Part shown: in pieces, positions 25,043 through 33,784 of the stretch
How the letters are laid out: each line of letters starts with the position of its first letter
How positions within the stretch are numbered: the first letter of the stretch is position 1
Assembly: GCF_027622855.1 (NCBI RefSeq)
Contig: NZ_JAPZVR010000006.1
Coordinates: 124,001 to 188,000, forward strand
Length of the DNA: 64,000 nucleotides
Direction of reading: 5' to 3'
From: Glycomyces algeriensis
GTDB lineage: Bacteria > Actinomycetota > Actinomycetes > Mycobacteriales > Micromonosporaceae
Translations under genes and position numbers: made by a program
The notes under the pieces: generated by a model
Told to the model about the DNA's origin: nothing
Databases searched by the model: none
The model's input: the letters and a program-made list of their open reading frames with translations, nothing else

Positions 25043-25962
25043 TAGCCGTCGCTGACCACGTTCTCCAGCGGCTCGCCCGCCGCGAAGCGGCGGATCTGCG
25101 CGCCGATCGGCGCATAGGCGCGGTCGAGGGTGCCGTCCACCGAAGCGCCCGCGTGCGGGGTGATGAGCGCGCCCTCGAGGTCCCAGAGCGGGTGGTCCGC
25201 CGGGAGCGGCTCGGGGTCCACGACGTCGACGGCGCAGCGCAGCCGCCCGGACGCGACCTCCGCGACGAGGGCGTCCGTGTCCACGATCGGGCCGCGGGCG
25301 GCGTTGACCAAGAGCGCGCCGTCCTTCATGCGGGACAGGAACTTCGCGTCCACGAGGCCGCGTGTGGCGTCGGTCAGCGGCAGGATCAGGACCACCACGT
25401 CGAACTCGGGCAGCAGCGTCTCGATCGCGTCGATCGGGTGCACGCCCGGCCGTCCGCGACGGGCCACCTTCTCGACCTCGACGCCGAGCACGGTGAGCAC
25501 CTCGGCGACCTTCTCGCCGATGTCCCCCGCGCCCACGACGAGCGCGCGCTTCCCGACGACGGTGGTCGTCCACTCGACCTTCCACTCGTGGCGGGACTGC
25601 TTGCGCGCGAACACGTCGAAGCCGCGCATGGAGGCGATGACCGCGCCGATCGTCCACTCGGCGGTCACGCCGGTGTGCACACCGCGCGCGTCGCAGAGCT
25701 GCACGCCGGGCGGGACGGCCGGGACCCAGACCTCGGCCCCGGCGCTCAGGAGCTGGATCGCCTTGAGCGAGGCCATGTCCCGCAGCGGGGTCGTGACCTT
25801 CGACTGGGCCAGGAACGGCGGCACCCAGAAGTCGAGCGACGCCGGATCGGAGGGGTAGTCGCCGCGCCCGTCGTAGACCTCGACCTCGACGCCTTCGGGA
25901 AGCGGGCCGAGCAGCGCGCGGCCCTCCTCGTGTGCGATCCAAACCTTCACGGCCACAGTCAC
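25039..25962 (-). CDS. D-2-hydroxyacid dehydrogenase
   Basis: The 307-residue protein has the standard D-isomer dehydrogenase architecture. The NAD-binding motif is VVGAGDIGEKVA near 150. The catalytic Arg lies in NAARGPIVD near 225, the Glu in DVVDPEPLPADHP near 254, and the His in ITPHAGAS near 272. It interconverts a 2-keto acid and a D-2-hydroxyacid with NAD(P)H. The actual substrate (for example glyoxylate, hydroxypyruvate or a branched acid) is not visible. It is convergent with the PH-like gene at 24587-25042 and has no operon partner. Confidence 0.9.
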   Translation of the reverse strand: MTVAVKVWIAHEEGRALLGPLPEGVEVEVYDGRGDYPSDPASLDFWVPPFLAQSKVTTPLRDMASLKAIQLLSAGAEVWVPAVPPGVQLCDARGVHTGVTAEWTIGAVIASMRGFDVFARKQSRHEWKVEWTTTVVGKRALVVGAGDIGEKVAEVLTVLGVEVEKVARRGRPGVHPIDAIETLLPEFDVVVLILPLTDATRGLVDAKFLSRMKDGALLVNAARGPIVDTDALVAEVASGRLRCAVDVVDPEPLPADHPLWDLEGALITPHAGASVDGTLDRAYAPIGAQIRRFAAGEPLENVVSDGY

Positions 25963-26103
25963 GTCCTCCCGATCGACCGTCCGTATCCTATAGGATATAG
26001 GTCTCAGGCCTGAAAGCGGTTAGCCGCGCCCCCGATCGGGGAACCGTGGGGCGTGGAAAACTGCGCCGCCGCCCCGCCGGCACCGACCTATACTCTTGGG
26101 GCC

Positions 26104-27255
26104 ATGCGCAGGTTGCTCTCGGCCGCGGCGGCTGCGGCCGCCGCCCTCACGCTCGCCTCATGCTCCTTCGGCGAGCCCCCCGAGCCCGAGACCGGCGAGC
26201 CCCCGAACCTCCCCACCCCCACCGGCGAACCGCAGGAGCAGACCTCGTTCATGGACGTCGTCGCCGAAGACCTCGAAGCCCCCTGGGGCCTCGACTTCCT
26301 CCCCGACGGCACCGCCATCGTCGGCGAGCGCACCACCGGACGCCTCCTCACCATCCCCCTCGCCGAGGACGGCACCGCCGGCGAACCCGAGGAACTGCGC
26401 ACCGTCGACATCGACGACCTCGGCGAAGGCGGCCTCCTCGGCCTCGCCGTCTCCCCCGAGTACGACACCGACACCACCGTCTACGCCTACTACACCACCC
26501 CCACCGACAACCGCATCGCCAAGATCGACACCAGCACCGACGCCGCCCCCGAACCGATCCTCACCGGCATCCCCGCCGGACCCGACCAGAACGGCGGCGC
26601 CCTCGAGTTCGGCCCCGACGGCTTCCTCTACGCCGCCACCGGCGACGCCGGCGACGGCATGGCCGCCCAGGACCCGGAGTCCTTGAGCGGCAAGATCCTC
26701 CGCATCACCCCCGAAGGCGAACCCGCCCCCGGCAACCCCTTCCCCGACTCCCCCGTCTACACCCTCGGCCACCGCACCGTCGAAGGCCTCGCCTGGAACG
26801 CCGCCGGCCGGCTCTACGCCACCGAGATCGGCCTGGACGTCGCCGACGAGGTCAACCTCATCGAACCCGGCGGCAACTACGGCTGGCCCCACTTCGAAGG
26901 CGCCGACACCGAAGACGCCTACACCGACCCCGTCCTCACCTGGGAGCCCTTCGAGGCCTCCTGCGCCGGCGCGGTCTTCCTCGACGACACCCTCGTCACC
27001 GCCTGCCTGCGCGGCCAGCGCCTCTGGACCGTCCAGTTCGACGCCTCCGGCACGCCCGCAGGCGAGCCGCAAGCCGTCGCCGTCAACGAATTCGGTCGAC
27101 TACGATCGGTCACCATGGGTCCGGACGGGATGCTCTGGGTGACCACCTCGAACCGCGACGGCCAATGCACCGAAGAACGCGGCTGCACCCCCCACGACAC
27201 CGACGACCGGATCATCCGGTTCGCCACCGGCTACGCGGCCCAGGGAAGGGTCTGA
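26104..27255 (+). CDS. PQQ-dependent aldose sugar dehydrogenase-like lipoprotein
   Basis: The 383-residue protein starts with a lipoprotein signal (MRRLLSAAAAAAAALTLASC, lipobox LASC with Cys20), so it is anchored outside the membrane. The remainder is a six-bladed beta-propeller of the soluble glucose/sorbosone dehydrogenase type. Landmarks are APWGLDFLPDG, NGGALEFGPDGFLYAATGD, TLGHRTVEGLAW and GGNYGWPHFEG. These enzymes oxidise aldose sugars using PQQ and Ca2+, although many members have no proven activity. A metallophosphoesterase gene follows 42 nt later and may be cotranscribed. Confidence 0.88.
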   Translation: MRRLLSAAAAAAAALTLASCSFGEPPEPETGEPPNLPTPTGEPQEQTSFMDVVAEDLEAPWGLDFLPDGTAIVGERTTGRLLTIPLAEDGTAGEPEELRTVDIDDLGEGGLLGLAVSPEYDTDTTVYAYYTTPTDNRIAKIDTSTDAAPEPILTGIPAGPDQNGGALEFGPDGFLYAATGDAGDGMAAQDPESLSGKILRITPEGEPAPGNPFPDSPVYTLGHRTVEGLAWNAAGRLYATEIGLDVADEVNLIEPGGNYGWPHFEGADTEDAYTDPVLTWEPFEASCAGAVFLDDTLVTACLRGQRLWTVQFDASGTPAGEPQAVAVNEFGRLRSVTMGPDGMLWVTTSNRDGQCTEERGCTPHDTDDRIIRFATGYAAQGRV

Positions 27256-27297
27256 GCCGCAACCCACCCGACCAGCCCACCGCCAGGAAGGCACTAG

Positions 27298-28875
27298 ATG
27301 AACGACCGGCTCGCCGCCGCACTGCACCGCACCGAGGACGCCGCCCGATCCGCCGGGAGGCGCGTCAAGTCCTTGTGGGGCAGATCGAGAGCGGGCTGGT
27401 CGCGACTGCGGCGCTCCGACCGTGCCAGGCAGTTCGCCGTCGTCGCCGCGATCCTCCTCGTCGGCACCGGCGCCGCCGCCGGCGGCCTCGCCCTCGTGGG
27501 CGGCACCAAGGCCGACATCGGGCCGTTCGACACCACCGTCTCGCTCCACCCCGACCTCTCCGGCGAGACCGTCGTGACCATCCCGCCCCTCGGCGACGTC
27601 ATCTTCGACAGCCACGACGGGCCCGTCGGCCTCAACCTCAGCCTCGACTCCGTCGACCCCAACGAGGCGCAGGACATCATCAACACCCCCGGCGGCGTCA
27701 CCAGCGCCTCCAAGAGCCTCGCCTCCGACGTCACCGACGCCGTGGTGCGGGTCGTCGTCGAAGCCCTGGCCATCGTCACCCTCTGCGGCCTCCTCGTCGG
27801 CGCACTCGCGTTCCGCACCATGCGGCGCACGCTCCTCACCGGCGTCACCTCGCTCGCGGTCACGGCCTCGCTCATGGGGTACGCGGCCACGACCCTGCGC
27901 ACCGAGTCGATCTCGCAGCCCCGCTACGAAGGCCTGCTCGCCTACGCGCCCAGCGTGGTCGGCAACGCCGAGGACATCGCCGTGAACTACGAGGAGTACG
28001 TGGCGAACCTGCAGAAGTTCGTCACGAACATCTCCGAGTTCTACGCGCTGGCGATGGACATGCCGCAGCTGGGCATCCAGGACGACTCGATCCGGGTGCT
28101 GCACGTCTCCGACATCCACCTGAACCCCTCGGCCTGGCACCTCATGGAGTCGGTCGTCGACCAGTTCGACATCAACGCGGTGGCCGACACCGGCGACATG
28201 AACGACTGGGGCTCGGAGCAGGAGGCCGAGATCTTCTCGCAGGGCGTGGAGCAGATCAACGTGCCGTACGTGTTCGTGAAGGGCAACCACGACTCGGTGA
28301 CGACCGTGGCGGCGCTCTCGGCCTACGACAACGTGGTCGTGCTCGACGGCGAGGTGCGGGAGATCGCGGGCTTGAACTTCGGCGGGGTCGCCGACCCGCG
28401 GTTCACGCCGGACAAGGGCGCGCAGCCCTCGAGCGAGTACGCGCAGCAGATGCTCACCGAGTCCGGAGAGCGCCTGGCGCAGACGATCACCGACGCGGGC
28501 GGGGCCGACGTGGCGATGGTGCACGAACCGGCGATGGCCGACCCGCTCGCCGGAGTGGTGCCGCTGGTCCTGGCCGGGCACACGCACGAGCGGGCGGTGC
28601 ACGACCTCGGCGACGGCACCACGCTCATGGTCGAGGGCTCCACGGGCGCGGCCGGGCTGCGGAACTTCCAGTCCGACGACCCGATGCGCATGGAGATGGA
28701 CGTCCTCTACTTCGACCCGGTCACCAAGGCGCTCACCGCGTACGACTCGATCTCGGTCGGGTCGGGCACGGAGACGGACGTGACCCTCGACCGCACGGTG
28801 ATCCCGACCGAGGACCAGGTCAACGAGGCCGAGATACAGGGCAGCACGGAACCCGCTGCGCCGCAGCGGGACTGA
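27298..28875 (+). CDS. Membrane-anchored metallophosphoesterase
   Basis: This 525-residue protein has a basic N-terminus, a membrane helix near 45-68, a further pair of helices near 155-205 and a C-terminal calcineurin-like phosphoesterase domain. That domain carries the full metal set: VSDIHLN (D-x-H), DTGDMND, KGNHD and LAGHTHE. The phosphoesterase domain probably faces the outside, and it should hydrolyse a phosphomonoester or diester of unknown identity. GGAAGG lies upstream of ATG 27298. It precedes the VTC-DUF4956-CotH operon by 108 nt on the same strand. Confidence 0.88.
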   Translation: MNDRLAAALHRTEDAARSAGRRVKSLWGRSRAGWSRLRRSDRARQFAVVAAILLVGTGAAAGGLALVGGTKADIGPFDTTVSLHPDLSGETVVTIPPLGDVIFDSHDGPVGLNLSLDSVDPNEAQDIINTPGGVTSASKSLASDVTDAVVRVVVEALAIVTLCGLLVGALAFRTMRRTLLTGVTSLAVTASLMGYAATTLRTESISQPRYEGLLAYAPSVVGNAEDIAVNYEEYVANLQKFVTNISEFYALAMDMPQLGIQDDSIRVLHVSDIHLNPSAWHLMESVVDQFDINAVADTGDMNDWGSEQEAEIFSQGVEQINVPYVFVKGNHDSVTTVAALSAYDNVVVLDGEVREIAGLNFGGVADPRFTPDKGAQPSSEYAQQMLTESGERLAQTITDAGGADVAMVHEPAMADPLAGVVPLVLAGHTHERAVHDLGDGTTLMVEGSTGAAGLRNFQSDDPMRMEMDVLYFDPVTKALTAYDSISVGSGTETDVTLDRTVIPTEDQVNEAEIQGSTEPAAPQRD

Positions 28876-28900
28876 GCACTGCTCCGGCCCCGGCGACACT

Positions 28901-28916
28901 TTGAGGTCTTCTTGAG
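28901..28916 (+). promoter_or_regulatory. TTGAG direct repeat with 11-bp period
   Basis: TTGAG occurs at 28901-28905 and 28912-28916, one helical turn apart. Related GGGGTTCAG/TTCGAG motifs follow. The spacing suits an OmpR/PhoB-type response regulator controlling the VTC-DUF4956-CotH operon, 68 nt upstream of its first start. Confidence 0.35.
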
Positions 28917-28983
28917 TTAACTCGGGGTTCAGTTCGAGCCGCCCCGGTTTCACTCATCGCGTTCCCTACGAATAGGAGCGCCG

Positions 28984-29835
28984 ATGAGCGAAACGGGCAT
29001 GCCGCCTGGCACCGCATCGGGTCAGCTGCGCCGCACCGCGAGCGCACTGCACTCGTTCAACAGGTTCGAGATCAAGTACCTCCTCTCGTACGAGGAGGTG
29101 CCGCGGCTGCGCGAGGAGCTGGCCGCGCGCATGGTGGCCGACCCGTTCACGACGCGCGGCGGGTACCCGGTCACGAGCCTCTACTACGACTCGGCGTCGT
29201 TGCGGTACTACTGGGAGAAGATCGAGGGCCTGCGGTTCCGCCGCAAGCTGCGGGTGCGCGCCTACGGTGAGCGGCACGAGCTGCGCGACGACTCCCCGGT
29301 GTTCGTCGAGATCAAGCAGCGGGTCAACCGGGTGACCCAGAAGCGGCGCATGAAGATCCCGTACGGCGCGGCGCGCCGGCTGTGCGACGGCGCCGAACTG
29401 GTCGACCACTCCCCCGAGCAGCGGCCGTTCCTCGAGGAGGTCGCAGGCCTGGTCGACGGGCACGGGCTGCGGCCCACCGCGATCACCGCGTACAACCGCG
29501 AGGCCTACTTGGGAGCGGACGCCGACCTCGGACTGCGCGTCACCATCGACCACCGGGTGCGCGGACGCGACCGCGACTTCCACCTCGGCGCCGAGGTCGA
29601 GAACCGGCTCATCATCCCGCCCCACAAGGCGGTCGTCGAGGTCAAGGCCAACGAGCGGGTCCCGTACTGGGTCACCGACACCGCCGCGCGCCTCGGCATG
29701 TCCGTCGTGCGCATCTCCAAGTACTGCCAGAGCATCGAGGCGCACGGCCTGGCCCCGCGCTCGGTGTTCCACCTGCCCGTCGCGGACGACTACCGCGTCC
29801 GCGCGAACCCCGCACCCCGCACCGCCTCCGTCTGA
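28984..29835 (+). CDS. VTC domain (polyphosphate polymerase-like) protein
   Basis: The 283-residue protein is a triphosphate-tunnel enzyme of the VTC type. It carries FEIKYLLS at 22-29, SLYYDSASL, RFRRKLRVRAYG, VFVEIKQRVNRVTQKRR and the conserved Glu/Lys/Arg residues that line the tunnel. In yeast Vtc4 this domain makes inorganic polyphosphate from ATP; bacterial versions are less studied. It has no membrane helix, so it must work with the next gene's membrane protein. ATG 28984 follows AATAGGAGCG. The gene is followed at 19 nt by DUF4956 and then CotH, a conserved trio. Confidence 0.88.
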   Translation: MSETGMPPGTASGQLRRTASALHSFNRFEIKYLLSYEEVPRLREELAARMVADPFTTRGGYPVTSLYYDSASLRYYWEKIEGLRFRRKLRVRAYGERHELRDDSPVFVEIKQRVNRVTQKRRMKIPYGAARRLCDGAELVDHSPEQRPFLEEVAGLVDGHGLRPTAITAYNREAYLGADADLGLRVTIDHRVRGRDRDFHLGAEVENRLIIPPHKAVVEVKANERVPYWVTDTAARLGMSVVRISKYCQSIEAHGLAPRSVFHLPVADDYRVRANPAPRTASV

Positions 29836-29854
29836 ACACTCTGAGAAAGCAGCC

Positions 29855-30538
29855 ATGGACTTCCTGACGAACTTCAACGACCTCTCGGCCGAGTTCAGCG
29901 TGGCGGACATCGCCATCTCGCTGACCCTGTCGTTCCTGCTCAGCTGCGTGATCGGCATCGTCTACCGCCGCACGCACCAGAACGTCTCGTACAGCCAGTC
30001 GTACGTGCAGACGCTCATCATCATGGGCGTGGTCATCGCGGTGATCATGCTCATCGTCGGCTCCAACGTGGCGCGCGCGTTCGCACTCGTCGGCGCCCTC
30101 TCCATCATCCGGTTCCGCAACGCCCTCAAGGAGACCCGCGACGTCGGGTACATCTTCCTGGTGATGGGCGTGGGCATGGCCTGCGGGACCCGCTTCTACC
30201 TGCTGGCGGTCATCGCCACCGTCGTGGTCTGCCTGGTGCTGCTCATCATGCACCGCTTCGACTGGTTCGCGCACAACGTGCAGCGCCAGGTCGTCAAGGT
30301 CCACGTCCCGGCGGACGAGGACTACACCGACCGCATCGACGACGTGCTCATCCGCAACACCGACGAGTTCGAGCAGGTCAGCATCGAGACCATCCGCGGC
30401 GGCGCCCTGATCGAGATGACGTACACCGTGCGGCTCAAGAAGGGCAGGAACCCGTCCGGGCTGCTCGGCGAGTTGCGCGACGTGACCTCGGGCCAGCAGG
30501 TGACGGTCCTGACCGGTTACGACCAGACGGACCTGTAG
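29855..30538 (+). CDS. DUF4956 membrane protein
   Basis: The 227-residue protein has four membrane helices in its first half (about 20-150) with the conserved YRRTHQNVSYSQSYVQTLI and ALVGALSIIRFRNALKETRD loops. A soluble alpha/beta C-terminal domain follows. The SIIRFRN/KETRD loop is the signature of DUF4956. The family nearly always sits between a VTC domain gene and a CotH kinase gene, as here, so it is likely the membrane component of that system. The start follows the VTC gene by 19 nt, and its stop is 2 nt before the CotH start. Confidence 0.88.
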   Translation: MDFLTNFNDLSAEFSVADIAISLTLSFLLSCVIGIVYRRTHQNVSYSQSYVQTLIIMGVVIAVIMLIVGSNVARAFALVGALSIIRFRNALKETRDVGYIFLVMGVGMACGTRFYLLAVIATVVVCLVLLIMHRFDWFAHNVQRQVVKVHVPADEDYTDRIDDVLIRNTDEFEQVSIETIRGGALIEMTYTVRLKKGRNPSGLLGELRDVTSGQQVTVLTGYDQTDL

Positions 30539-30540
30539 CC

Positions 30541-32139
30541 ATGGCGGCCAGAAGCATCCGTCACCGGATCCCGGTGAGCCTCCGGCACCATTGGAAGCTC
30601 ATCGCCGGCTCGGTCGGGCTCATCGCGGTGCTCACCCTCGTGGTCGGCACGGTGCGGGCCACGGCCCTGGTGTACTCGGACGCGAACGAGGGATTCGTGG
30701 TCACCAACGACATCCAGGGCACGGTCGACCTGTTCGACACCGCGGTCGCGCACGAGATCAGCCTCTCCTACAGCGACGCGGACTTCGCGGAGATGCGGGA
30801 GGCCTTCGAGGACTCGGGCGAGAAGTCGTGGATCAAAGCCGACATCACCATCGACGGCGTCACGATCTCGGACGTGGGAATCCGGTTGAAGGGCAACTCG
30901 ACGCTCTCGGCGCTCGGCGGCGGCACGTCGAACGGTGAAGGGGCCGAAGGCGGGCGGATGCCCGGCGGCGGTGAGATGCCCGAGGGTTTGGAACTTCCTG
31001 AGGGCATGGAGATGCCTGCGGACGCGGGCGGGATGGAGATGCCCGGCGGCATGGGCGGCGGCTCCGGAAGCTCGATCAGCTTCGACTCCCCCGAGGGCCT
31101 GCCGTGGCTCATCGACTTCTCGCAGTACGTCGACGGCCAGGTCTACCAGGGCAACCAGCAGATCAGCCTGCGCGTCGAATCCGGGATGGGCGGCGGGTCG
31201 ACGTTGAACGAGGCCGTCGCGCTGGAGCTCATCGAGGCCAGCGGCGAGGCGGCCTACGACTGGAACTACGCCACGGTGTCGGTCAACGGCTCCGAGGGCG
31301 TCACCCGCCGGGTCGTGGACATCATGGACGTCACCTGGGCCGGGGAGGAGTACGGCGCGGACTCCGGCGTGCTCTACAAGGCCCTCTCCACCGGGACCTT
31401 CGCGTACCAGGGCGAGGACCCGGACGACTACGAGGACGACTTCAAGCAGGTCACCATGGAGGGCTCGGCCGACGTGCAGCCGCTCGTGGACTTCCTGGAG
31501 TGGCTCGGCGAGGCCGATGACGCGACCTTCGACGCCGAACTCGGCGACTGGGTCGACATCGCGTCCTTCGCGAACTACACCGCACTGCAGAACCTGCTCG
31601 CCAACGGCGACGACATGGCGGGCCCAGGGAAGAACTACTACCTCTGGTACGACTACGAAACCGGCCTCATCAGTGTCGTGACCTGGGACGTCGATCTGAC
31701 GCTCCAGACCGCGGACCTCGCCCCGGACGAGACCGCCTCGATCGGCGGCGGCATGGGCGGCGGCGGCACGGCTCCCGAGCAGGAGGCGGCCGGCGAGACC
31801 GGGGAAGCGCAGCCGCCGGGCCAGACGCCCGGCGGCGGCGAGATGCCCGAAGGCATGGAGATGCCGGAGGGCATGGGAGGCGGCATGGGCGGCAACGAGC
31901 TCAAGGAGCGCTTCCTGGCGTCCGAGGCCTTCCAGGACGAGTACATGGCGGCGTACAACGAGCTCTACGAGACGCTGTTCGCCTCCGGTGCCGCCCTCGA
32001 AGCGGTCGACACCGCGCAGACCGCGGCCGAGCTGAACGGCGCCGACGTCGCCGATGCGGCCGAGTCGCTCAAAGCGGTCATTCAGCAGCGGACCGAGTTC
32101 CTCGCCGAGGAGCTCGACGAAGCCTCCACTGCGGAGTGA
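30541..32139 (+). CDS. CotH kinase family protein with Met/Pro/Gly/Glu-rich inserts
   Basis: This 532-residue protein has an N-terminal membrane anchor (about 20-42) and an external CotH domain. It carries GIRLKGNSTL, QVYQGNQQISLR, MAGPGKNYYLWYDYETG and VVTWDVDLTL, the last being the D-x-D-like metal site. CotH kinases phosphorylate secreted proteins in Bacillus, so this one may modify an envelope protein. Two low-complexity inserts (about 138-175 and 402-452) repeat GGGEMPEGMEMPEGM-type units. The inserts fall in loops and are absent from the family core. A strong terminator follows. It is the third gene of the VTC-DUF4956-CotH operon. Confidence 0.85.
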   Translation: MAARSIRHRIPVSLRHHWKLIAGSVGLIAVLTLVVGTVRATALVYSDANEGFVVTNDIQGTVDLFDTAVAHEISLSYSDADFAEMREAFEDSGEKSWIKADITIDGVTISDVGIRLKGNSTLSALGGGTSNGEGAEGGRMPGGGEMPEGLELPEGMEMPADAGGMEMPGGMGGGSGSSISFDSPEGLPWLIDFSQYVDGQVYQGNQQISLRVESGMGGGSTLNEAVALELIEASGEAAYDWNYATVSVNGSEGVTRRVVDIMDVTWAGEEYGADSGVLYKALSTGTFAYQGEDPDDYEDDFKQVTMEGSADVQPLVDFLEWLGEADDATFDAELGDWVDIASFANYTALQNLLANGDDMAGPGKNYYLWYDYETGLISVVTWDVDLTLQTADLAPDETASIGGGMGGGGTAPEQEAAGETGEAQPPGQTPGGGEMPEGMEMPEGMGGGMGGNELKERFLASEAFQDEYMAAYNELYETLFASGAALEAVDTAQTAAELNGADVADAAESLKAVIQQRTEFLAEELDEASTAE

Positions 32140-32226
32140 TCACACGGGGAGCGGGCGGTTCCCACCGTTCTGCCCGTTCCCCGTGCGGGCCCGCGCCTTG
32201 GGGGAGGCGCGGGCTCCGGCAAGCCG

Positions 32227-32258
32227 AAGGCCCCGAAACGGCGCGGTTTCGGGGCCTT
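32227..32258 (+). terminator. Terminator of the VTC-DUF4956-CotH operon
   Basis: A perfect 13-bp stem (32227-32239 with 32246-32258) is followed by TTCC. It lies about 90 nt after the CotH stop. A second GC hairpin (GCCCGCGCC...GCGCGGGC) precedes it. Confidence 0.8.
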
Positions 32259-32269
32259 TTCCTTGGGAA

Positions 32270-33616
32270 TCAACCGGTCAACGCAGGGCCCAGGACCAGG
32301 GCCGCGACCGAGAAGTAGATGAGCAGGCCGGTCGCATCGCACAGGGTGGAGACCATCGGCGCGGAGACGAGGGCCGGGTCGATGCCGACCTTCTTCGCCA
32401 GGAGCGGCAGCAGCGAGCCGACGAACGTCGACCAGGTGCAGATGACCAGGAGCGTCACCGCGATGATGAGCCCGATGTCCCACCCGTACACGAAGCCGAC
32501 GACCGGTCCGCCGACGGCCGCGAGCATCGAGCCGAGCAGGAAGCCCACCCGCGATTCGCGCCAGGTGATCCTGAAGGCGTCCGAGAACCGGACCTCGCCG
32601 ACCGCCATGGCGCGGATGATCGTCACCGACGCCTGCGAACCGGAGTTGCCGCCGGTGCCCGTGAGCAGCGAGATGAACACCGCGAGCACGGTGACGTTCG
32701 CGAGGTAGGCCTCGTAGTAGTTGAGGACCGTAACGGTGAGCGAGGCGGAGACGGCCAGGATGAGCAGCCACACGGCGCGGCTGCGCGCCAGCATGAACAC
32801 GCCGGCCGAGAGGTACGGCCGCTCGAGCGGCTCGGCCGCACCGGCGCGGGCGGCGTCCTCAGTGTCCTCGGCCTCGAGGATCTCCATGGCGTCGTCCCAG
32901 GTGATCAGCCCGACGAGGCGGTCCTCGTGGTCGACCACCGAGAGCGCGATGAGGTTGGCCTCCTGGATGAGGCGGGCGGCCTCTTCCTGGTCGGTGTCGG
33001 TGGAGACCTGGTAGTGCTCGTCCGCGATGAGGTCGCTGACGGGGAGGTCGGGGTCGGCGCTCACGAGGTCGGCGAGCGTGACGGTGCCGAGGAGCTTGCG
33101 GTGCCCGTCGGTCACCGGCAGCACGTCGATGTTCCGGGGGCGTTCGCGCAGGTGCCGGATGCGCTCGATCGCGGCGGCCGCGGACATCGAGGCGCGCAGC
33201 GACACGTAGTCGGGCGTCATGATGCGCCCGGCCGACTCGGGCTCGTACCCGAGGAGCTGCGCGGTGATCCGCCGGTCGGCGGCGTTCAGCTGGGACTGGA
33301 ACCGGGTGGCGACCTTCGCGGGCATCTCGTCGAAGAGCTTGGCCCGGTCGTCGGCCTCCATCGAGTCGAGCAGCTCGCGGACCGTGTCGGTCTTGAGCCC
33401 GTCGATGAGCTCCTGCTGGTGGACGGTGTCGAGCTCTTCGAAGACGGCGAGCGCGCGGTCTTTGGGGAGGAGCCGGAACCGCAGGGCCTGTTCGGCCAGG
33501 TCCATGCGGGGCAGCTCTTCGGCGAGCACGACGGTCGAGGTGTCGGCGAGTTCCAGTCGGAGCGCCGCGAGCTCGTCTACCGCCGCGGGCGAAATGGGCT
33601 GAATGATCTGAGCCAT
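32270..33616 (-). CDS. mgtE: Magnesium transporter MgtE
   Basis: The 448-residue protein has the complete MgtE plan. A cytosolic N domain (about 1-130) is followed by paired CBS domains that sense Mg2+ (about 135-260). The channel domain has five helices and the signature TGTGGNSGSQASVTIIRAMAVGEV. It mediates Mg2+ uptake, closing when internal Mg2+ is high. I start at ATG 33616 since GGAGG lies 7 nt upstream; a start at 33631 would overlap the regulatory hairpin. The 5' region contains a 32-codon leader peptide gene and competing stems, suggesting control of translation or elongation. Confidence 0.93.
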   Translation of the reverse strand: MAQIIQPISPAAVDELAALRLELADTSTVVLAEELPRMDLAEQALRFRLLPKDRALAVFEELDTVHQQELIDGLKTDTVRELLDSMEADDRAKLFDEMPAKVATRFQSQLNAADRRITAQLLGYEPESAGRIMTPDYVSLRASMSAAAAIERIRHLRERPRNIDVLPVTDGHRKLLGTVTLADLVSADPDLPVSDLIADEHYQVSTDTDQEEAARLIQEANLIALSVVDHEDRLVGLITWDDAMEILEAEDTEDAARAGAAEPLERPYLSAGVFMLARSRAVWLLILAVSASLTVTVLNYYEAYLANVTVLAVFISLLTGTGGNSGSQASVTIIRAMAVGEVRFSDAFRITWRESRVGFLLGSMLAAVGGPVVGFVYGWDIGLIIAVTLLVICTWSTFVGSLLPLLAKKVGIDPALVSAPMVSTLCDATGLLIYFSVAALVLGPALTG

Positions 33617-33624
33617 AGCAGCCA

Positions 33625-33663
33625 CCTCCATTACATGAGGAAAGGGCCGTGCCCCGACCTCAT
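33625..33663 (-). promoter_or_regulatory. Attenuator hairpin between the leader peptide and mgtE
   Basis: On the minus strand ATGAGG pairs with CCTCAT (plus positions 33658-33663 and 33635-33640) and encloses a GGGC/GCCC stem. The same CCTC can instead pair with the GAGG of the mgtE ribosome site (33625-33628). The two pairings exclude each other, as expected for a leader-controlled switch. Confidence 0.45.
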
Positions 33664-33685
33664 GCAGCGGCGCGTTCGCCGCAGG

Positions 33686-33784
33686 TCAGGCTGCCCGCTT
33701 CAATGTAAGAGGACGCGGAGCACGGTAAAAGGGAAATGGGAAGAACACGTCGGTATCTCGACTAGATCCGGGGTCGTCGCCCAT
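33686..33784 (-). CDS. Leader peptide of mgtE (32 aa)
   Basis: This short gene was found by reading the mgtE 5' region. Its ATG at 33784 follows an excellent ribosome site (GGAGGAGGTGAGGGCC). It reads MGDDPGSSRDTD, then an FFPFPFY stretch and RAPRP, before ending LKRAA-stop at 33686. The acidic DDP near the N-terminus plus closely spaced Pro residues match the features of Mg2+-sensing leader peptides, where low Mg2+ destabilises ribosomes translating Asp/Glu/Pro runs. It ends 70 nt before mgtE. No similar peptide is known to me by name, so the function is inferred from position and composition. Confidence 0.65.
   Translation of the reverse strand: MGDDPGSSRDTDVFFPFPFYRAPRPLTLKRAA

Noticed and set aside
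24176-25942. 588-codon minus-strand frame spanning the PH-like and dehydrogenase genes
   Set aside because: It is a shadow in another frame of real genes, with Arg/Gly-rich low-complexity sequence and no motif.
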